Source: Pseudomonas bubulae
GTDB lineage: Bacteria; Pseudomonadota; Gammaproteobacteria; Pseudomonadales; Pseudomonadaceae
Reading direction: 5' to 3'
Assembly (NCBI RefSeq): GCF_037023725.1
Contig: NZ_CP146077.1
Coordinates: forward strand, 4,749,001-4,813,000
DNA length: 64,000 nt
In this document: positions 43,144 through 54,051 of the stretch, in pieces
How the letters are laid out: each line of letters starts with the position of its first letter
Position numbering within the stretch: the stretch's first letter is position 1
Program-made: the position numbers and the translations under genes
Notes under the pieces: model-generated
What the model was told of the DNA's origin: nothing
Database searches by the model: none
What the model saw: only the letters and a program-made list of their open reading frames with translations

Positions 43144-45243
43144 ATGCAAACTTTCTTTATCGCGCCCACCGATTTTGGTGTGGGTCTGACATCCATTAGC
43201 CTGGGCCTGGTTCGCACTCTTGAGCGCGCCGGGCTTAAAGTCGGGTTTTTCAAGCCCATTGCCCAGCCGCACCCGGGGGATTTGGGGCCGGAGCGCTCCA
43301 CTGAACTGGTGGCCCGCACCCACGGCCTCAAGCCGCCTACCCCACTGGGCCTGGCCCATGTCGAGCGCATGCTGGGTGACGGCCAGCTCGATGAGTTGCT
43401 CGAAGAAATCATCAACCTCTATCAACAAGCGGCCATCGGCAAGGACGTGCTGATTGTCGAAGGCATGGTGCCCACCCGCACGGCCAGCTACGCGGCACGG
43501 GTCAACCTGCACCTGGCCAAGAGCCTGGATGCTGAAGTGATCCTGGTCTCGGCCCCGGAAAACGAAGTGCTGACCGAGCTGTCGGGTCGGGTGGAGTTGC
43601 AGGCCCAGCTGTTTGGCGGGCCAAAAGACCCGAAAGTGCTGGGCGTGATCCTCAACAAGGTGCGCACCGACGAAAGCATGGACGCTTTTGCGGCACGCCT
43701 CAAAGAGCATTCGCCGCTGCTGCGCAGTGGTGACTTCAAGTTACTGGGCTGCATTCCCTTTCAGCCCGAGCTGAATGCTCCACGCACCCGCGATGTGGCC
43801 GAATTGCTGGGAGCCCAGGTGCTCAATGCCGGGGACTATGAAACCCGTCGCATGTCGAAAATCATCCTCTGCGCACGCACGGTGCTCAACACCCTGCAAC
43901 TGCTCAAACCGGGCGTGCTGGTGGTTACCCCGGGAGATCGCGACGACATTATCCTGGCCGTGAGCCTCGCTGCCATGAACGGCGTCCCGCTGGCCGGCCT
44001 GCTGCTGACCAGCGACACCCAGCCCGACCCACGCCTGATGGAACTCTGCCGTGGCGCCCTGCAGGCCGGGCTGCCGGTGCTGTCGGTGAGTACCGGCTCG
44101 TACGACACCGCCAACCGTCTCAACGGCCTGAACAAGGAAATTCCCATCGATGACCGCGAGCGCGCGGAAATCATCACTGATTTCGTCGCCAGCCACCTCG
44201 ATGCCCACTGGCTGCACCAGCGCTGCGGTACACCCCGCGAAATGCGCCTCACCCCTGCAGTTTTTCGCTATCAGTTGATCCAGCGTGCCCAGCAGGCCAA
44301 CAAGCGCATTGTCCTGCCCGAAGGCAGCGAACCCCTGACCGTACAGGCTGCGGCCATTTGCCAGGCACGCGGTATCGCCCGTTGTGTATTGCTGGCCAAG
44401 CCCGAAGAAGTCCAGGCAGTGGCCAAGGCCCACGGTTTTGAACTGCCCGAGGGACTGGAGATTCTTGACCCGGACCTGATCCGCGGCCGGTACGTCGAAC
44501 CGATGGTGGCCCTGCGCAAAACCAAAAGCATCAACGCGCCGATGGCCGAGCAGCAACTGGAAGACCCGGTAGTGATTGGCACCATGATGCTGGCTCTGGA
44601 TGAGGTCGACGGTCTGGTTTCAGGGGTGATCCACTCCACCGCCAACACCATCCGCCCTGCCCTGCAACTGATCAAAACCGCGCCGGGCTGTACGCTGGTG
44701 TCATCGGTGTTCTTTATGTTGTTCCCCGAGCAGGTGCTGGTGTATGGCGACTGCGTCATGAACCCGCACCCGAGCGCCACTGAACTGGCTGAGATCGCCC
44801 TGCAAAGTGCCGACTCTGCCGCTGCCTTCGGCATCACGCCACGGGTGGCCATGATCAGCTACTCCAGCGGCGAATCGGCCAGCGGTGAAGAAGTCGAAAA
44901 AGTCCGCGAAGCCACCCTTCTGGCGCACGAAGCGCAACATGCGCTGCTGATCGACGGCCCGTTGCAATACGACGCAGCAGCCAACGAAGTGGTGGCCAGG
45001 CAACTGGCGCCCAACAGCCAGGTGGCGGGCCGGGCCACGGTATTTGTGTTCCCCGACCTCAATACCGGCAACACCACGCACAAAGCCGTACAGCGCAGCG
45101 CTGACTGCGTCAGCCTGGGGCCTATGCTGCAAGGCCTGCGCAAACCGGTAAACGATCTGCCTCGCGGCGCACAAGTGGACGATATCGTCTACACCATCGC
45201 CCTTACGGCGATTCAAGCCGCCAACCGACCTATGGATGTGTAA
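43144..45243 (+). CDS. pta: Phosphate acetyltransferase
   Basis: 699 aa, the long form. An N-terminal P-loop-like domain (FIAPTDFGVGLTSISLG), the central DRTGG domain, and the C-terminal PTA catalytic domain (about 375-699; ATVFVFPDLNTGNTTHKAVQ and SGVIHSTANTIRPALQ). It converts acetyl-CoA and phosphate to acetyl phosphate and back. ackA is not adjacent here. The acyltransferase gene begins at the next base after its stop. Confidence 0.95.
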   Translation: MQTFFIAPTDFGVGLTSISLGLVRTLERAGLKVGFFKPIAQPHPGDLGPERSTELVARTHGLKPPTPLGLAHVERMLGDGQLDELLEEIINLYQQAAIGKDVLIVEGMVPTRTASYAARVNLHLAKSLDAEVILVSAPENEVLTELSGRVELQAQLFGGPKDPKVLGVILNKVRTDESMDAFAARLKEHSPLLRSGDFKLLGCIPFQPELNAPRTRDVAELLGAQVLNAGDYETRRMSKIILCARTVLNTLQLLKPGVLVVTPGDRDDIILAVSLAAMNGVPLAGLLLTSDTQPDPRLMELCRGALQAGLPVLSVSTGSYDTANRLNGLNKEIPIDDRERAEIITDFVASHLDAHWLHQRCGTPREMRLTPAVFRYQLIQRAQQANKRIVLPEGSEPLTVQAAAICQARGIARCVLLAKPEEVQAVAKAHGFELPEGLEILDPDLIRGRYVEPMVALRKTKSINAPMAEQQLEDPVVIGTMMLALDEVDGLVSGVIHSTANTIRPALQLIKTAPGCTLVSSVFFMLFPEQVLVYGDCVMNPHPSATELAEIALQSADSAAAFGITPRVAMISYSSGESASGEEVEKVREATLLAHEAQHALLIDGPLQYDAAANEVVARQLAPNSQVAGRATVFVFPDLNTGNTTHKAVQRSADCVSLGPMLQGLRKPVNDLPRGAQVDDIVYTIALTAIQAANRPMDV

Positions 45244-46149
45244 ATGCTGGACTTTCTGCCTGCGCCGATACGCGGCGTCATCGCTTCACTGCTGCTGGCG
45301 ATCAACACCATCCTGTGTTGCACGCCGTTGTTTATCGTCGCGATTTTCAAGCTGTGCCTGCCGTTCCCGGCGGCGCAACGGCTGACCGACGAATTGATGC
45401 GCCGAATCCACGAAGCCTGGGTCGGCAACAACAACCGCTGGATGGACCTGATACGCAAGACCCGCTGGCATATCAAAGGCCTTGAAGGGCTGGACTATGA
45501 GCACTCGTATCTGGTGACCAGCAACCACCAGAGCTGGGTTGACATCATGGTGCTTCAATATGTGCTTAACAAACGCATCCGTCCGCTGAAGTTCTTCCTT
45601 AAACAGGAACTGATCTGGGTTCCGGTGATTGGCCTGGCGTGGTGGGCACTGGGCTTTCCGTTTATGAAACGCTATTCGAAGGCGTACCTGGCCAAACATC
45701 CGGAAAAGAAAGGTGCTGATCTGGCAACCACGCGCAAGACCTGCGCCAAATTCAAGAACCAGTCGGTGGGCATCTTCAACTTCGTCGAAGGCACACGCTT
45801 TACCGAAGCCAAGCATGGGCAGCAGAACTCACCGTTTCGCTACCTGCTCAAGCCCAAGGCCGGCGGTATCGCCTTCGTCCTGGACGCGATGGGCGAACAG
45901 CTGAAATCAATCGTCAACGTGACCATCCACTACCCGGGCGGGCGTCCGGGATACTGGGACTTGTTGTGCGGCAATGTGAAGGACGTGGTCGTGGTGTTTG
46001 AAGAGCTGCAAATACCCGATGAATTCCTGGGCAAGAACTACGACCAGGACCCGGAGTACCGCCTGGCGTTCCAGGGCTGGATCAACCAGCTCTGGGAAGA
46101 GAAGGACCGCTTGCTGGAGCAGTTGCATCGGGACTATCCGGCACAGTGA
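45244..46149 (+). CDS. PlsC-family acyltransferase (YihG-like)
   Basis: 301 aa. One N-terminal membrane helix (about 10-40), motif I NHQSWVD near residue 97, and motif III EGTRFTEAK near 181. It acylates lysophospholipid or a related acceptor at the inner membrane. Length and motifs resemble E. coli YihG. Directly abuts pta and is likely cotranscribed with it. Confidence 0.88.
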   Translation: MLDFLPAPIRGVIASLLLAINTILCCTPLFIVAIFKLCLPFPAAQRLTDELMRRIHEAWVGNNNRWMDLIRKTRWHIKGLEGLDYEHSYLVTSNHQSWVDIMVLQYVLNKRIRPLKFFLKQELIWVPVIGLAWWALGFPFMKRYSKAYLAKHPEKKGADLATTRKTCAKFKNQSVGIFNFVEGTRFTEAKHGQQNSPFRYLLKPKAGGIAFVLDAMGEQLKSIVNVTIHYPGGRPGYWDLLCGNVKDVVVVFEELQIPDEFLGKNYDQDPEYRLAFQGWINQLWEEKDRLLEQLHRDYPAQ

Positions 46150-46162
46150 AGAAGATCAAAAG

Positions 46163-46266
46163 CCCCTCACCCTAACCCTCTCCCAAAGGGAGAGGGGACT
46201 AAAGGCAAAAGCAGACCTGTACAACACCACAAATCAGCTCCCTCTCCCTCGGGAGAGGGCTGGGGG
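46163..46266. repeat. Interspersed repeat, second family (CCCTCTCCC type)
   Basis: Starts CCCCTCACCCTAACCCTCTCCC and ends GGGAGAGGGCTGGGGG, with an internal hairpin at each end: CCCTCTCCC-AAA-GGGAGAGGG and CCCTCTCCC-TC-GGGAGAGGG. About 104 bp, imperfect inverted ends. A second copy lies at 51420-51516. This is not the REP family; it looks like a small non-coding mobile or hairpin repeat. Confidence 0.8.
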
Positions 46267-46283
46267 AAAATACAGCGCCCAAC

Positions 46284-46321
46284 AAAAAGCCCGCCACCGA
46301 TCACTCGGTGGCGGGCTTTTT
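46284..46321. terminator. Bidirectional terminator between acyltransferase and cysNC
   Basis: AAAAAGCCCGCCACCGA, short loop, TCGGTGGCGGGCTTTTT: a 17-pair stem with A/T runs, serving both converging transcripts. Confidence 0.92.
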
Positions 46322-46329
46322 AGTGCGGC

Positions 46330-48228
46330 TTAAATTGCGCCGCGTTGACGCAACAGGTCCAGCACCTGCTTGACGCTTTCTTCCAGTGACAGCGTTTGCG
46401 TGTCGACCACCAGGTCGGCATTCAACGGCACGTCATACGGGAAGGACTCACCCGGAATATTGTCGCCACCCGCCGCATACAAACCTTGCGGGTCTCGCTC
46501 GGCGCATACGGCCGGGGATGCCTGCACATACACGGTAAGCAGACGGTCGCTGCCGATCAGCGCCTTCGCCTGTTCACGGCCTTCGGCATCCGGTGCCACG
46601 AACGCGGCCAATGTCAGCAAGCCCGCTTCGTTAAACTGACGCGCCACGTGAGCGGCACGACGCCAGTTTTCCGTACGACCGGCACGATCCTGTGGCAGCC
46701 CCTTGTTCAGGTCATGGCGCAGGTTCTGACCATCGAGTACAAACACCGCACGGCCCATGTCGAACAGCTTGCGCTCAACTGCATAGGCCAGGGTGCTCTT
46801 GCCGGCGCCGGACAGGCCGCTGAACAGCACTGTGGCTGGCTGCTGGCCAAAGCGCTGGGCACGCTCTTCAACCGCCACATGCGCCAGCTTGCCATGATGG
46901 GTCGCGCTGCCATGACTCAACGGCTGCGCAACGATCATCCCGGCACCGACAGTGCCATTGGTCAAACGGTCGATGATGATAAACGAACCGGTGGTGCGGT
47001 TGCTGGCGTAGCCGTCCAGGGCGATCGGTGCATCGAGGCTGATCTTGACCTTGCCGATCTCGTTCAGTTGCAAGGCGCTGGCCGGGCCCTCTTCCAGGGT
47101 GTTCACATCGACCTTGTTGATGATGCTGGCAATCGAACCCGGTACATAGCTGGTGGCGCGCTTGATGTCGTACTTCTTGCCCGGCAGCATCGGCTCTTCA
47201 GCCATCCACACCAGCATGGCTTCGAAGTTGTCAGTCACCAGCGGCACATTGTCGGCATGCACCAACAGGTCGCCACGGGAGATGTCGATCTCGTCTTCCA
47301 TGGTCAGCGTAACTGCCTGGCCCGGGCCTGCGTGTTCCAGCTCACCTTCAAAGGTAACGATGGATTTGACCCGGCTGCTCTTGCCCGACGGCAATACGAC
47401 GATTTCATCGCCCTTGTGCACGATGCCGCTGGCCAGGGTACCGGCAAAACCACGGAAGTTCAGGTTCGGACGGTTCACGTACTGCACCGGGAAGCGCAGG
47501 TCGGTGAGGTTGCGGTCGGCCGCCACTTCCACGGTTTCGAGGATTTCCATCAGCGACTGGCCGGTGTACCACGGCGAGCGCTCGGACTTGTTCACCACGT
47601 TGTCGCCTTTAAGGGCGGACATCGGCACAAAGTGCAGGCTGGTAGGCTTCATCTTCAAGCCTTCGGCGAACTTCAGGTAGTCGGCCTTGATCGACTCGAA
47701 CACACCCTCGTCGAAACCCTTGAGGTCCATCTTGTTGATGGCCACGACGATATGCTTGATGCCCAGCAACGAAGCAATAAAGCTGTGGCGACGGGTCTGG
47801 GTCTGCACGCCGTAACGGGCATCCACCAGAATGATCGCCAGGTCACAGGTCGATGCACCGGTGGCCATGTTGCGGGTGTACTGCTCATGGCCAGGGGTGT
47901 CGGCAATGATGAATTTGCGCTTGGCGGTGGAGAAATAACGATAAGCCACGTCGATGGTAATACCCTGCTCGCGCTCAGCTTGCAGGCCGTCTACCAGCAG
48001 CGCCAGGTCGATATCGTCGCCTGTGGTACCGCTTTTTTTCGAGTCGCGGGTAATGGCTTCCAGATGGTCTTCGTAGATCATCTTGGAGTCGTGCAGCAAG
48101 CGCCCGATCAGGGTGCTCTTGCCGTCGTCGACGTTGCCACAGGTCAGGAAACGCAGCATTTCTTTGCGTTCGTGCTGGCCCAGGTAGGCGAGGATGTCCT
48201 CGCTGATCAAATCAGATACGTGCGACAT
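46330..48228 (-). CDS. cysNC: Bifunctional sulfate adenylyltransferase subunit 1 / APS kinase
   Basis: 632 aa fusion. The GTPase half has GNVDDGKST (31-39), DTPGHEQY (110-117) and NKMD (165-168). The C-terminal third is APS kinase with the P-loop GLSGAGKST (471-479). It works with CysD to make APS from sulfate and ATP, driven by GTP hydrolysis, then phosphorylates it to PAPS. This CysN-CysC fusion is the usual Pseudomonas form. It begins 9 bases after the cysD stop. Confidence 0.96.
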   Translation of the reverse strand: MSHVSDLISEDILAYLGQHERKEMLRFLTCGNVDDGKSTLIGRLLHDSKMIYEDHLEAITRDSKKSGTTGDDIDLALLVDGLQAEREQGITIDVAYRYFSTAKRKFIIADTPGHEQYTRNMATGASTCDLAIILVDARYGVQTQTRRHSFIASLLGIKHIVVAINKMDLKGFDEGVFESIKADYLKFAEGLKMKPTSLHFVPMSALKGDNVVNKSERSPWYTGQSLMEILETVEVAADRNLTDLRFPVQYVNRPNLNFRGFAGTLASGIVHKGDEIVVLPSGKSSRVKSIVTFEGELEHAGPGQAVTLTMEDEIDISRGDLLVHADNVPLVTDNFEAMLVWMAEEPMLPGKKYDIKRATSYVPGSIASIINKVDVNTLEEGPASALQLNEIGKVKISLDAPIALDGYASNRTTGSFIIIDRLTNGTVGAGMIVAQPLSHGSATHHGKLAHVAVEERAQRFGQQPATVLFSGLSGAGKSTLAYAVERKLFDMGRAVFVLDGQNLRHDLNKGLPQDRAGRTENWRRAAHVARQFNEAGLLTLAAFVAPDAEGREQAKALIGSDRLLTVYVQASPAVCAERDPQGLYAAGGDNIPGESFPYDVPLNADLVVDTQTLSLEESVKQVLDLLRQRGAI

Positions 48229-48237
48229 GACAACCCC

Positions 48238-49155
48238 TTAGAAATAACCTTGACGTTTTTTATCTTCCATCGAGCCTGCGCCATCGTGGTCGATGACTCG
48301 GCCCTGGCGCTCGGAAGTTCGCGTCAGGAGCATTTCCTGGATGATGTCGGTCAGGGTTTCAGCCTCGGACTCCACCGCGCCGGTCAGCGGGTAGCAGCCA
48401 AGCGTCCGGAAACGGACCTTTTTCTTGACGATACGCGCCTTGTCTTCGTCAGACAGGTGCTCAAGGATGCGCTCGTCGTCGATCATGATCAGCGTGCCGT
48501 TCTTCTCGATCACTTCGCGTTCTGCGGCGAAGTACAGCGGCACAATCGGGATGCCTTCGAGGTAGATGTACTGCCAGATATCCAGCTCGGTCCAGTTCGA
48601 CAACGGGAACACGCGAATCGATTCGCCCTTGTTGACGTTGCCGTTGTAGACGTTCCACAACTCGGGCCGCTGATTTTTCGGGTCCCAGCGGTGCTTGCTG
48701 TCACGGAAGGAATACACGCGCTCTTTGGCACGGGATTTTTCTTCATCGCGACGCGCACCACCAAAGGCGGCATCAAAACCGTATTTGTCCAGAGCCTGCT
48801 TCAGGCCCTCGGTCTTCATGATATCGGTATGCTTGGCGCTGCCGTGGGTGAAAGGGTTAATCCCTTGTGCCACGCCGTCCGGGTTGACGTGAGTGATCAG
48901 GTCCAGGCCCAGCTCGGCGACCATCTTGTCGCGAAAGCTGTACATCTCCTGGAATTTCCACTGGGTGTCGACATGCATCACCGGAAACGGCAGCTTGCCA
49001 GGGAAAAACGCCTTGCGAGCAAGGTGCAGCATCACGGCGGAATCTTTACCGATCGAGTACAGCATCACCGGGTTATCGAACTCGGCGGCCACCTCGCGGA
49101 TGATGTGGATGCTTTCCGCCTCCAGCTGTTTCAGGTGCGTCAGTTTGTCGACCAT
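48238..49155 (-). CDS. cysD: Sulfate adenylyltransferase subunit 2
   Basis: 305 aa. PP-loop ATP pyrophosphatase: [12 protein letters not shown] (34-45). It forms the catalytic part of ATP sulfurylase together with CysN. First gene of cysD-cysNC. Confidence 0.96.
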   Translation of the reverse strand: MVDKLTHLKQLEAESIHIIREVAAEFDNPVMLYSIGKDSAVMLHLARKAFFPGKLPFPVMHVDTQWKFQEMYSFRDKMVAELGLDLITHVNPDGVAQGINPFTHGSAKHTDIMKTEGLKQALDKYGFDAAFGGARRDEEKSRAKERVYSFRDSKHRWDPKNQRPELWNVYNGNVNKGESIRVFPLSNWTELDIWQYIYLEGIPIVPLYFAAEREVIEKNGTLIMIDDERILEHLSDEDKARIVKKKVRFRTLGCYPLTGAVESEAETLTDIIQEMLLTRTSERQGRVIDHDGAGSMEDKKRQGYF

Positions 49156-49299
49156 GGCTACTCACGAAAGCTATCTTATGAACGGCCTGCGGGCCGTGTT
49201 CGAGGGGCGAATGCTAGCACAGCACCCTCTTCTATAGATGGCGCCAACTAGATCGAAACGGTCTAAGAATAGACCTCGGAGTTTGGGCGATTACTCCAT

Positions 49300-49384
49300 G
49301 TGGGAGCGGGCTTGCTCGCGATGCAGGCAATGCGGTTATACAGCAAGAACGCGTTGATTCGATCGCGAGCAAGCCCGCTCCCAC
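49300..49384. repeat. REP doublet (inverted pair)
   Basis: Perfect inverted pair between cysD and the nif3-like gene. Its loop nearly matches that of the copy at 25181, so these two are probably recent relatives. Confidence 0.9.
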
Positions 49385-49402
49385 AGGGTTCAACTCCAAT
49401 GC

Positions 49403-50161
49403 TCAGATCGGATTCGGGCAATCGATAAACAGGTGTTCCAGGGCGAAGCGCCGCGCCAGGTAATCCCCCAGGGCTTGCACGCCATAACGTTCGGTGGCGT
49501 GATGGCCTGCGGCAATAAAGCTGATGTCGTTTTCCCTGGCACTATGGAAAGTCTGCTCTGACGCTTCGCCACTCAGGTACAGATCAACCCCCGCCTGTAC
49601 CGCCTGATCGATAAAGCCCTGCCCGCCACCGGTACACCAGCCCACGCGACGGATCATTTCGCTGCCTTCAATCAGCAACGGCTCACGGCCCAGCGCTTCT
49701 TGCACACGGCGGGCAAAATCGCGGGCCGTTACAGGCTCGGCCAAGGAACCCACCAGCCCCACCACTTTCGAATTGCCCGGTTCCAGCGGACCTTCGACGG
49801 TGATATCCAGCTGCCGGGCCAATTGCACGTTGTTGCCCACTTCTGGATGCAGATCCAGCGGCAAGTGGTAGGCCAGCAGGCTGATATCGTGCTTGAGCAG
49901 GGTTTTCAGGCGGCGCTGCTTCATACCGGTAACGCACGGGTCTTCGCCTTTCCAGAAGTAGCCGTGATGCACCAGCACCAGATCAGCCTGGGCCTCGACT
50001 GCGGCATCCAGCAATGCCTGGCTGGCGGTCACGCCACTGACTATACGCATCACCTGCGGGCGGCCTTCGACTTGCAAGCCATTGGGGCAGTAATCGCCGA
50101 TGGCGGCACAGTTGAGGTAACGATTTGCCTCTTCTACCAGCGTGCTCAGGGAGACAGCCAT
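49403..50161 (-). CDS. NIF3-like dinuclear metal centre protein
   Basis: 252 aa, YbgI/NIF3 family. Metal-ligand clusters LVLVHHGYFW, AYHLPLDLHPEVGNN and AAGHHATERYG are intact, indicating a di-metal site in a hexameric ring. Family function is uncertain. In P. aeruginosa this gene is likewise the neighbour of algW. Divergent from algW. Confidence 0.9.
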   Translation of the reverse strand: MAVSLSTLVEEANRYLNCAAIGDYCPNGLQVEGRPQVMRIVSGVTASQALLDAAVEAQADLVLVHHGYFWKGEDPCVTGMKQRRLKTLLKHDISLLAYHLPLDLHPEVGNNVQLARQLDITVEGPLEPGNSKVVGLVGSLAEPVTARDFARRVQEALGREPLLIEGSEMIRRVGWCTGGGQGFIDQAVQAGVDLYLSGEASEQTFHSARENDISFIAAGHHATERYGVQALGDYLARRFALEHLFIDCPNPI

Positions 50162-50203
50162 AAAAGACTCCTAAATATAGCGTTCAGAGCCGGGCGGCCC
50201 TCG

Positions 50204-50209
50204 TATAAT
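50204..50209 (+). promoter_or_regulatory. Candidate -10 box of algW
   Basis: TATAAT, 52 bases upstream of the algW ATG. No convincing -35 is visible at the right spacing, so only the -10 is claimed. Confidence 0.4.
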
Positions 50210-50261
50210 GGCGTCATTATGGGCCGTCAGAATGGCTCTGCAACCTTCAGGACTGAGTTCA

Positions 50262-51416
50262 ATGTTTAAGGCTTTGCGTTTCTTTGGCTGGCCGTTGCTG
50301 GCTGGCGTGCTTATCGCTTTGCTGATTATTCAGCGTTACCCGCAATGGGTTGGGCTGCCGAGCCTGGACGTTAATCTGCAACAAGCCCCGCAAACCAGTT
50401 ACATGCAGCAGGGTCCCGTGACCTACGCCGATGCAGTGGTGCGCGCCGCGCCTGCCGTGGCCAACTTGTACACCACCAAGGTGGTGAACAAAAACGCCCG
50501 CCCATTGTTTGAAGACCCGCAGTTCCGTCACTTTTTCGGCAACAACGAGCCTAAACAGCGTCGTATGGAGTCCAGCCTGGGTTCGGCAGTGCTGATGAGC
50601 CCCGAGGGCTATTTACTGACCAATAACCATGTAGTCGCAGGTGCCGACCAGATTGTGGTGGCACTCAAGGACGGCCGCGAAACACATGCACGGGTTATTG
50701 GTAGCGACCCGGAAACGGACCTGGCAGTACTGAAGATCGACCTGAAAAACCTGCCTGCAATTACCATCGGCCGCTCGGACACCCTGCGCATCGGTGATAT
50801 CGCCCTGGCGATCGGCAACCCGTTTGGCGTTGGCCAGACCACCACCATGGGCATTATCAGTGCCACCGGGCGCAACCAGTTGGGCCTGAACAACTACGAA
50901 GACTTTATCCAGACGGATGCCGCGATCAACCCGGGTAACTCGGGCGGCGCGCTGGTGGATGCCAACGGTAACCTGACCGGCATCAACACCGCGATTTTCT
51001 CCAAGTCCGGCGGCTCACAGGGCATCGGTTTTGCGATCCCGATCAATCTGGCCATGGAAGTCATGAAGTCGATCATCGAGCACGGCCAGGTGATTCGCGG
51101 CTGGCTGGGCATTGAAGTGCAGCCGTTGACCCAGGAGCTGGCCGAGTCGTTTGGCCTCAGTGGTCGTCCGGGAATTGTTGTGGCGGGGATATTCCGTGAT
51201 GGCCCGGCGCAAAAAGCCGGTTTGCAACTGGGAGACGTGATTCTGAGCATTGATGGCGAACCCGCCAGCGATGGCCGTCGTTCGATGAATCAGGTGGCGC
51301 GGATCAAACCTTCGGACAAAATCACCATACAGGTCATGCGCAACGGCAAAGAGCTCAAGCTCACCGCCGCAGTGGGCCTGCGACCGCCGCAAGAGCAGCC
51401 GCCGCAGAACGACTGA
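50262..51416 (+). CDS. algW: AlgW/DegS-type periplasmic serine protease
   Basis: 384 aa from ATG 50262. One N-terminal membrane anchor (about 8-24) is followed by a trypsin-like domain with catalytic H123 (NNHVV), D153 (PETDLAVL) and S227 (NPGNSGG), and a single C-terminal PDZ domain (about 275-370). AlgW cleaves the anti-sigma factor MucA when misfolded outer-membrane proteins bind its PDZ, activating AlgU. The single PDZ and anchor separate it from MucD/DegP. Confidence 0.93.
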   Translation: MFKALRFFGWPLLAGVLIALLIIQRYPQWVGLPSLDVNLQQAPQTSYMQQGPVTYADAVVRAAPAVANLYTTKVVNKNARPLFEDPQFRHFFGNNEPKQRRMESSLGSAVLMSPEGYLLTNNHVVAGADQIVVALKDGRETHARVIGSDPETDLAVLKIDLKNLPAITIGRSDTLRIGDIALAIGNPFGVGQTTTMGIISATGRNQLGLNNYEDFIQTDAAINPGNSGGALVDANGNLTGINTAIFSKSGGSQGIGFAIPINLAMEVMKSIIEHGQVIRGWLGIEVQPLTQELAESFGLSGRPGIVVAGIFRDGPAQKAGLQLGDVILSIDGEPASDGRRSMNQVARIKPSDKITIQVMRNGKELKLTAAVGLRPPQEQPPQND

Positions 51417-51419
51417 AAA

Positions 51420-51516
51420 CCCTCACCCCAGCCCTCTCCTAAAGGGAGAGGGGGCCGATTTGTGGTGCTGCGCGAATACTGCTCTTGCTTTAGTCCCCTC
51501 TCCCTCCGGGAGAGGG
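51420..51516. repeat. Interspersed repeat, second family, copy 2
   Basis: Starts CCCTCACCCCAGCCCTCTCC and ends CCCCTCTCCCTCCGGGAGAGGG, with hairpins at both ends, as in the copy at 46163. Here it sits between the algW stop and the convergent hisC stop and may also act as a terminator. Confidence 0.8.
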
Positions 51517-51522
51517 CAGCGG

Positions 51523-52575
51523 TTACAAGTCTGACAACCCTTCAATCAACGCCGCATTCTGCTCCGGCGTGCCGATGCTGATGCGCAGGAACTGGGCAAT
51601 GCGCAGTTGCTTGAAGTGACGCACGATCACCCCCTGATCACGCAACTTGGCCGCCAACGCCGCCGCATCGTGTTCCGGGTGACGGGCGAAGATAAAGTTC
51701 GCGGCCGATGGCAGCACTTCAAAGCCCAGCGCCTGCAACTGCGCGACCACTTGCTCGCGACTGTCGATCACCCACTGGCAGGTCTGTTCGAAATATTCGC
51801 GGTCGGCAAACGCTGCCGCTGCGCCAACAATGGCGATACGATCAAGCGGATAGGAGTTGAAGCTGTTCTTGATTCGCTCCAGCGCTTCGATCAGATCCGG
51901 ATGGCCCACCGCCAGGCCGACACGCAAACCGGCCAGGGAGCGCGACTTGGACAGGGTCTGGGTGACCAGCAGGTTCGGATAACGGTCCACCAGGCTGATG
52001 GCCGTTTCGCCGCCAAAGTCGATATACGCTTCATCCACCACGACCACCGAATCAGGGTTGGCCTTGAGGATCTGTTCGATGGCCTCCAGCGCCAGCAGGC
52101 AACCGGTCGGTGCATTGGGGTTGGGGAAGATGATCCCGCCATTGGCCCGGGTGTAGTCCGCAGGCTGGATCTGGAACTGCTCATCCAGTGCTATGGCGTC
52201 AAATTCGATGCCATACAGCCCGCAGTAAACCGGATAAAAACTGTAACTTATATCCGGAAACAGCAGCGGTTTGTCGTGCTGGAACAGGCCATTGAAAACA
52301 TGGGCCAGCACTTCGTCCGAGCCGTTGCCCAAAAACACCTGATTGGTCTGCACACCGTAATACTCGGCCACCGCCTGCTTAAGCAGGTCGCTGTTCGGGT
52401 CGGGGTATAAACGCAGGTTGTCATTGATTTCGGCCTGCATCGCTGCCAGCGCTTTAGGCGAAGGCCCATAGGGGTTTTCGTTGGTGTTGAGCTTGACCAG
52501 TTTGGTCAGCTTCGGTTGCTCACCCGGCACATAAGGCACCAGGGCTTTAACGAATGGGCTCCAGAACTTGCTCAT
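51523..52575 (-). CDS. hisC: Histidinol-phosphate aminotransferase
   Basis: 350 aa. Fold-type I aminotransferase; the PLP lysine is K210 in [14 protein letters not shown], with [11 protein letters not shown] near residue 30 and NPNAPTG near 152. It transaminates imidazole acetol phosphate in histidine synthesis. It lies 5 bases after hisD. Confidence 0.94.
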   Translation of the reverse strand: MSKFWSPFVKALVPYVPGEQPKLTKLVKLNTNENPYGPSPKALAAMQAEINDNLRLYPDPNSDLLKQAVAEYYGVQTNQVFLGNGSDEVLAHVFNGLFQHDKPLLFPDISYSFYPVYCGLYGIEFDAIALDEQFQIQPADYTRANGGIIFPNPNAPTGCLLALEAIEQILKANPDSVVVVDEAYIDFGGETAISLVDRYPNLLVTQTLSKSRSLAGLRVGLAVGHPDLIEALERIKNSFNSYPLDRIAIVGAAAAFADREYFEQTCQWVIDSREQVVAQLQALGFEVLPSAANFIFARHPEHDAAALAAKLRDQGVIVRHFKQLRIAQFLRISIGTPEQNAALIEGLSDL

Positions 52576-52580
52576 ACTTG

Positions 52581-53903
52581 TTACCCCTGTTTGTCGGCGA
52601 GGATGCGGTATTCAGCACTGCGGGCGTGACCGGTCAGCGATTCGCCGCGAGCGAGAATCGAAGCGGTTTTGCCCAGGTCGGAAGCACCCTGCTCGGAGCA
52701 GAAGATAATCGAGGAGCGCTTCTGGAAATCATAAACGCCAAGCGGTGACGAAAAACGCGCCGTACCGGAAGTCGGCAGTACGTGATTAGGCCCTGCGCAG
52801 TAGTCGCCCAGCGCCTCTGAGGTGTGACGACCCATAAAGATCGCACCGGCGTGGCGGATCTGCGGCAACCAGGCTTGCGGGTCTGCCACCGATAGCTCCA
52901 GGTGTTCCGGAGCAATGCGGTTGGCCACGTCGATAGCCTGCTGCATGTCGTTCACCAGAATCAGCGCACCACGACCATTGATCGAGGTTTCGATGATTTC
53001 GGCCCGTTCCATGGTCGGCAGCAGTTTGGCGATGCTGGCCGCCACCTTGTCGAGGAACTCGGCATCGGGGCTAACCAGAATCGCTTGCGCGTCTTCATCG
53101 TGCTCGGCCTGGGAGAACAAATCCATGGCAATCCAGTCCGGGTCGGTCTGGCCGTCGCACACGACGAGGATCTCCGAAGGGCCGGCAATCATGTCGATGC
53201 CTACCTGGCCAAATACATGACGCTTGGCGGTCGCGACGTAGATATTGCCCGGGCCTACCACCTTGTCGACTTTGGGTACGCTTTCGGTGCCATAAGCCAA
53301 TGCCGCAACCGCTTGTGCGCCACCAATGGTGAACACCCGGTCAACGCCCGCAATGCAGGCGGCAGCCAGCACCAGTTCATTGATTTCGCCACGCGGGGTC
53401 GGCACGACCATCACCACTTCGGTCACGCCGGCAACCTTGGCCGGAATCGCGTTCATCAGCACCGACGAAGGGTACGACGCTTTGCCACCCGGTACGTACA
53501 GACCGGCACGATCCAGCGGCGTGACTTTCTGGCCCAGCACCGTGCCATCGGCTTCGGTGTAGCTCCAGGAGTCCTGTTTCTGTTTCTCGTGGTAGCTGCG
53601 CACGCGCTGTGCGGCCGTTTCCAGTGCTTCACGTTGTGGCGCAGTGATGCGGGTCAGGGCCAGTTCCAGGCGCTCGCGCGGCAGGATCAGGTCAGCCATC
53701 GAGGCCACTTCAAGCCCGTCAAAGCGCTGGGTGAACTCAACCAGGGCAGCGTCGCCCCGCTCACGCACAGCCTTGATGATGTCGAGCACACGCTGGTTGA
53801 CCGAGTCGTCAGACACACTTTCCCAGCTCAGCAGATGATCCAGATGCTGCGCGAAGTCCGGGTCAGCAGCGTTGAGTCGGCGAATTGCAGTGGGAGCGGT
53901 CAT
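52581..53903 (-). CDS. hisD: Histidinol dehydrogenase
   Basis: 440 aa. Zn-dependent enzyme; conserved [27 protein letters not shown] and the catalytic-region motif [13 protein letters not shown]. It performs the two NAD-linked oxidations from histidinol to histidine. Middle gene of hisG-hisD-hisC, same strand. Confidence 0.95.
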   Translation of the reverse strand: MTAPTAIRRLNAADPDFAQHLDHLLSWESVSDDSVNQRVLDIIKAVRERGDAALVEFTQRFDGLEVASMADLILPRERLELALTRITAPQREALETAAQRVRSYHEKQKQDSWSYTEADGTVLGQKVTPLDRAGLYVPGGKASYPSSVLMNAIPAKVAGVTEVVMVVPTPRGEINELVLAAACIAGVDRVFTIGGAQAVAALAYGTESVPKVDKVVGPGNIYVATAKRHVFGQVGIDMIAGPSEILVVCDGQTDPDWIAMDLFSQAEHDEDAQAILVSPDAEFLDKVAASIAKLLPTMERAEIIETSINGRGALILVNDMQQAIDVANRIAPEHLELSVADPQAWLPQIRHAGAIFMGRHTSEALGDYCAGPNHVLPTSGTARFSSPLGVYDFQKRSSIIFCSEQGASDLGKTASILARGESLTGHARSAEYRILADKQG

Positions 53904-54051
53904 AGCGAGGGCCTCGGTAATGGGCGAATGCTTGGAATAAGGGTTTTGCGCAGCTCAGGCACCACAAGACTACCAAGCCATCCGCGTGGGTACCTGAGAT
54001 TTCTGGCTATTACGCGGATAGATGGGCGCGACCTGAAGCCGCGCAGGTGAG

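Noticed and set aside
46396..49251. A 951-codon open frame on the plus strand
   Set aside because: It is antisense to cysNC and cysD, which have clear motifs, and its translation is low-complexity His/Gln/Val-rich with no family signature. GC-rich genes commonly leave the opposite frame open.
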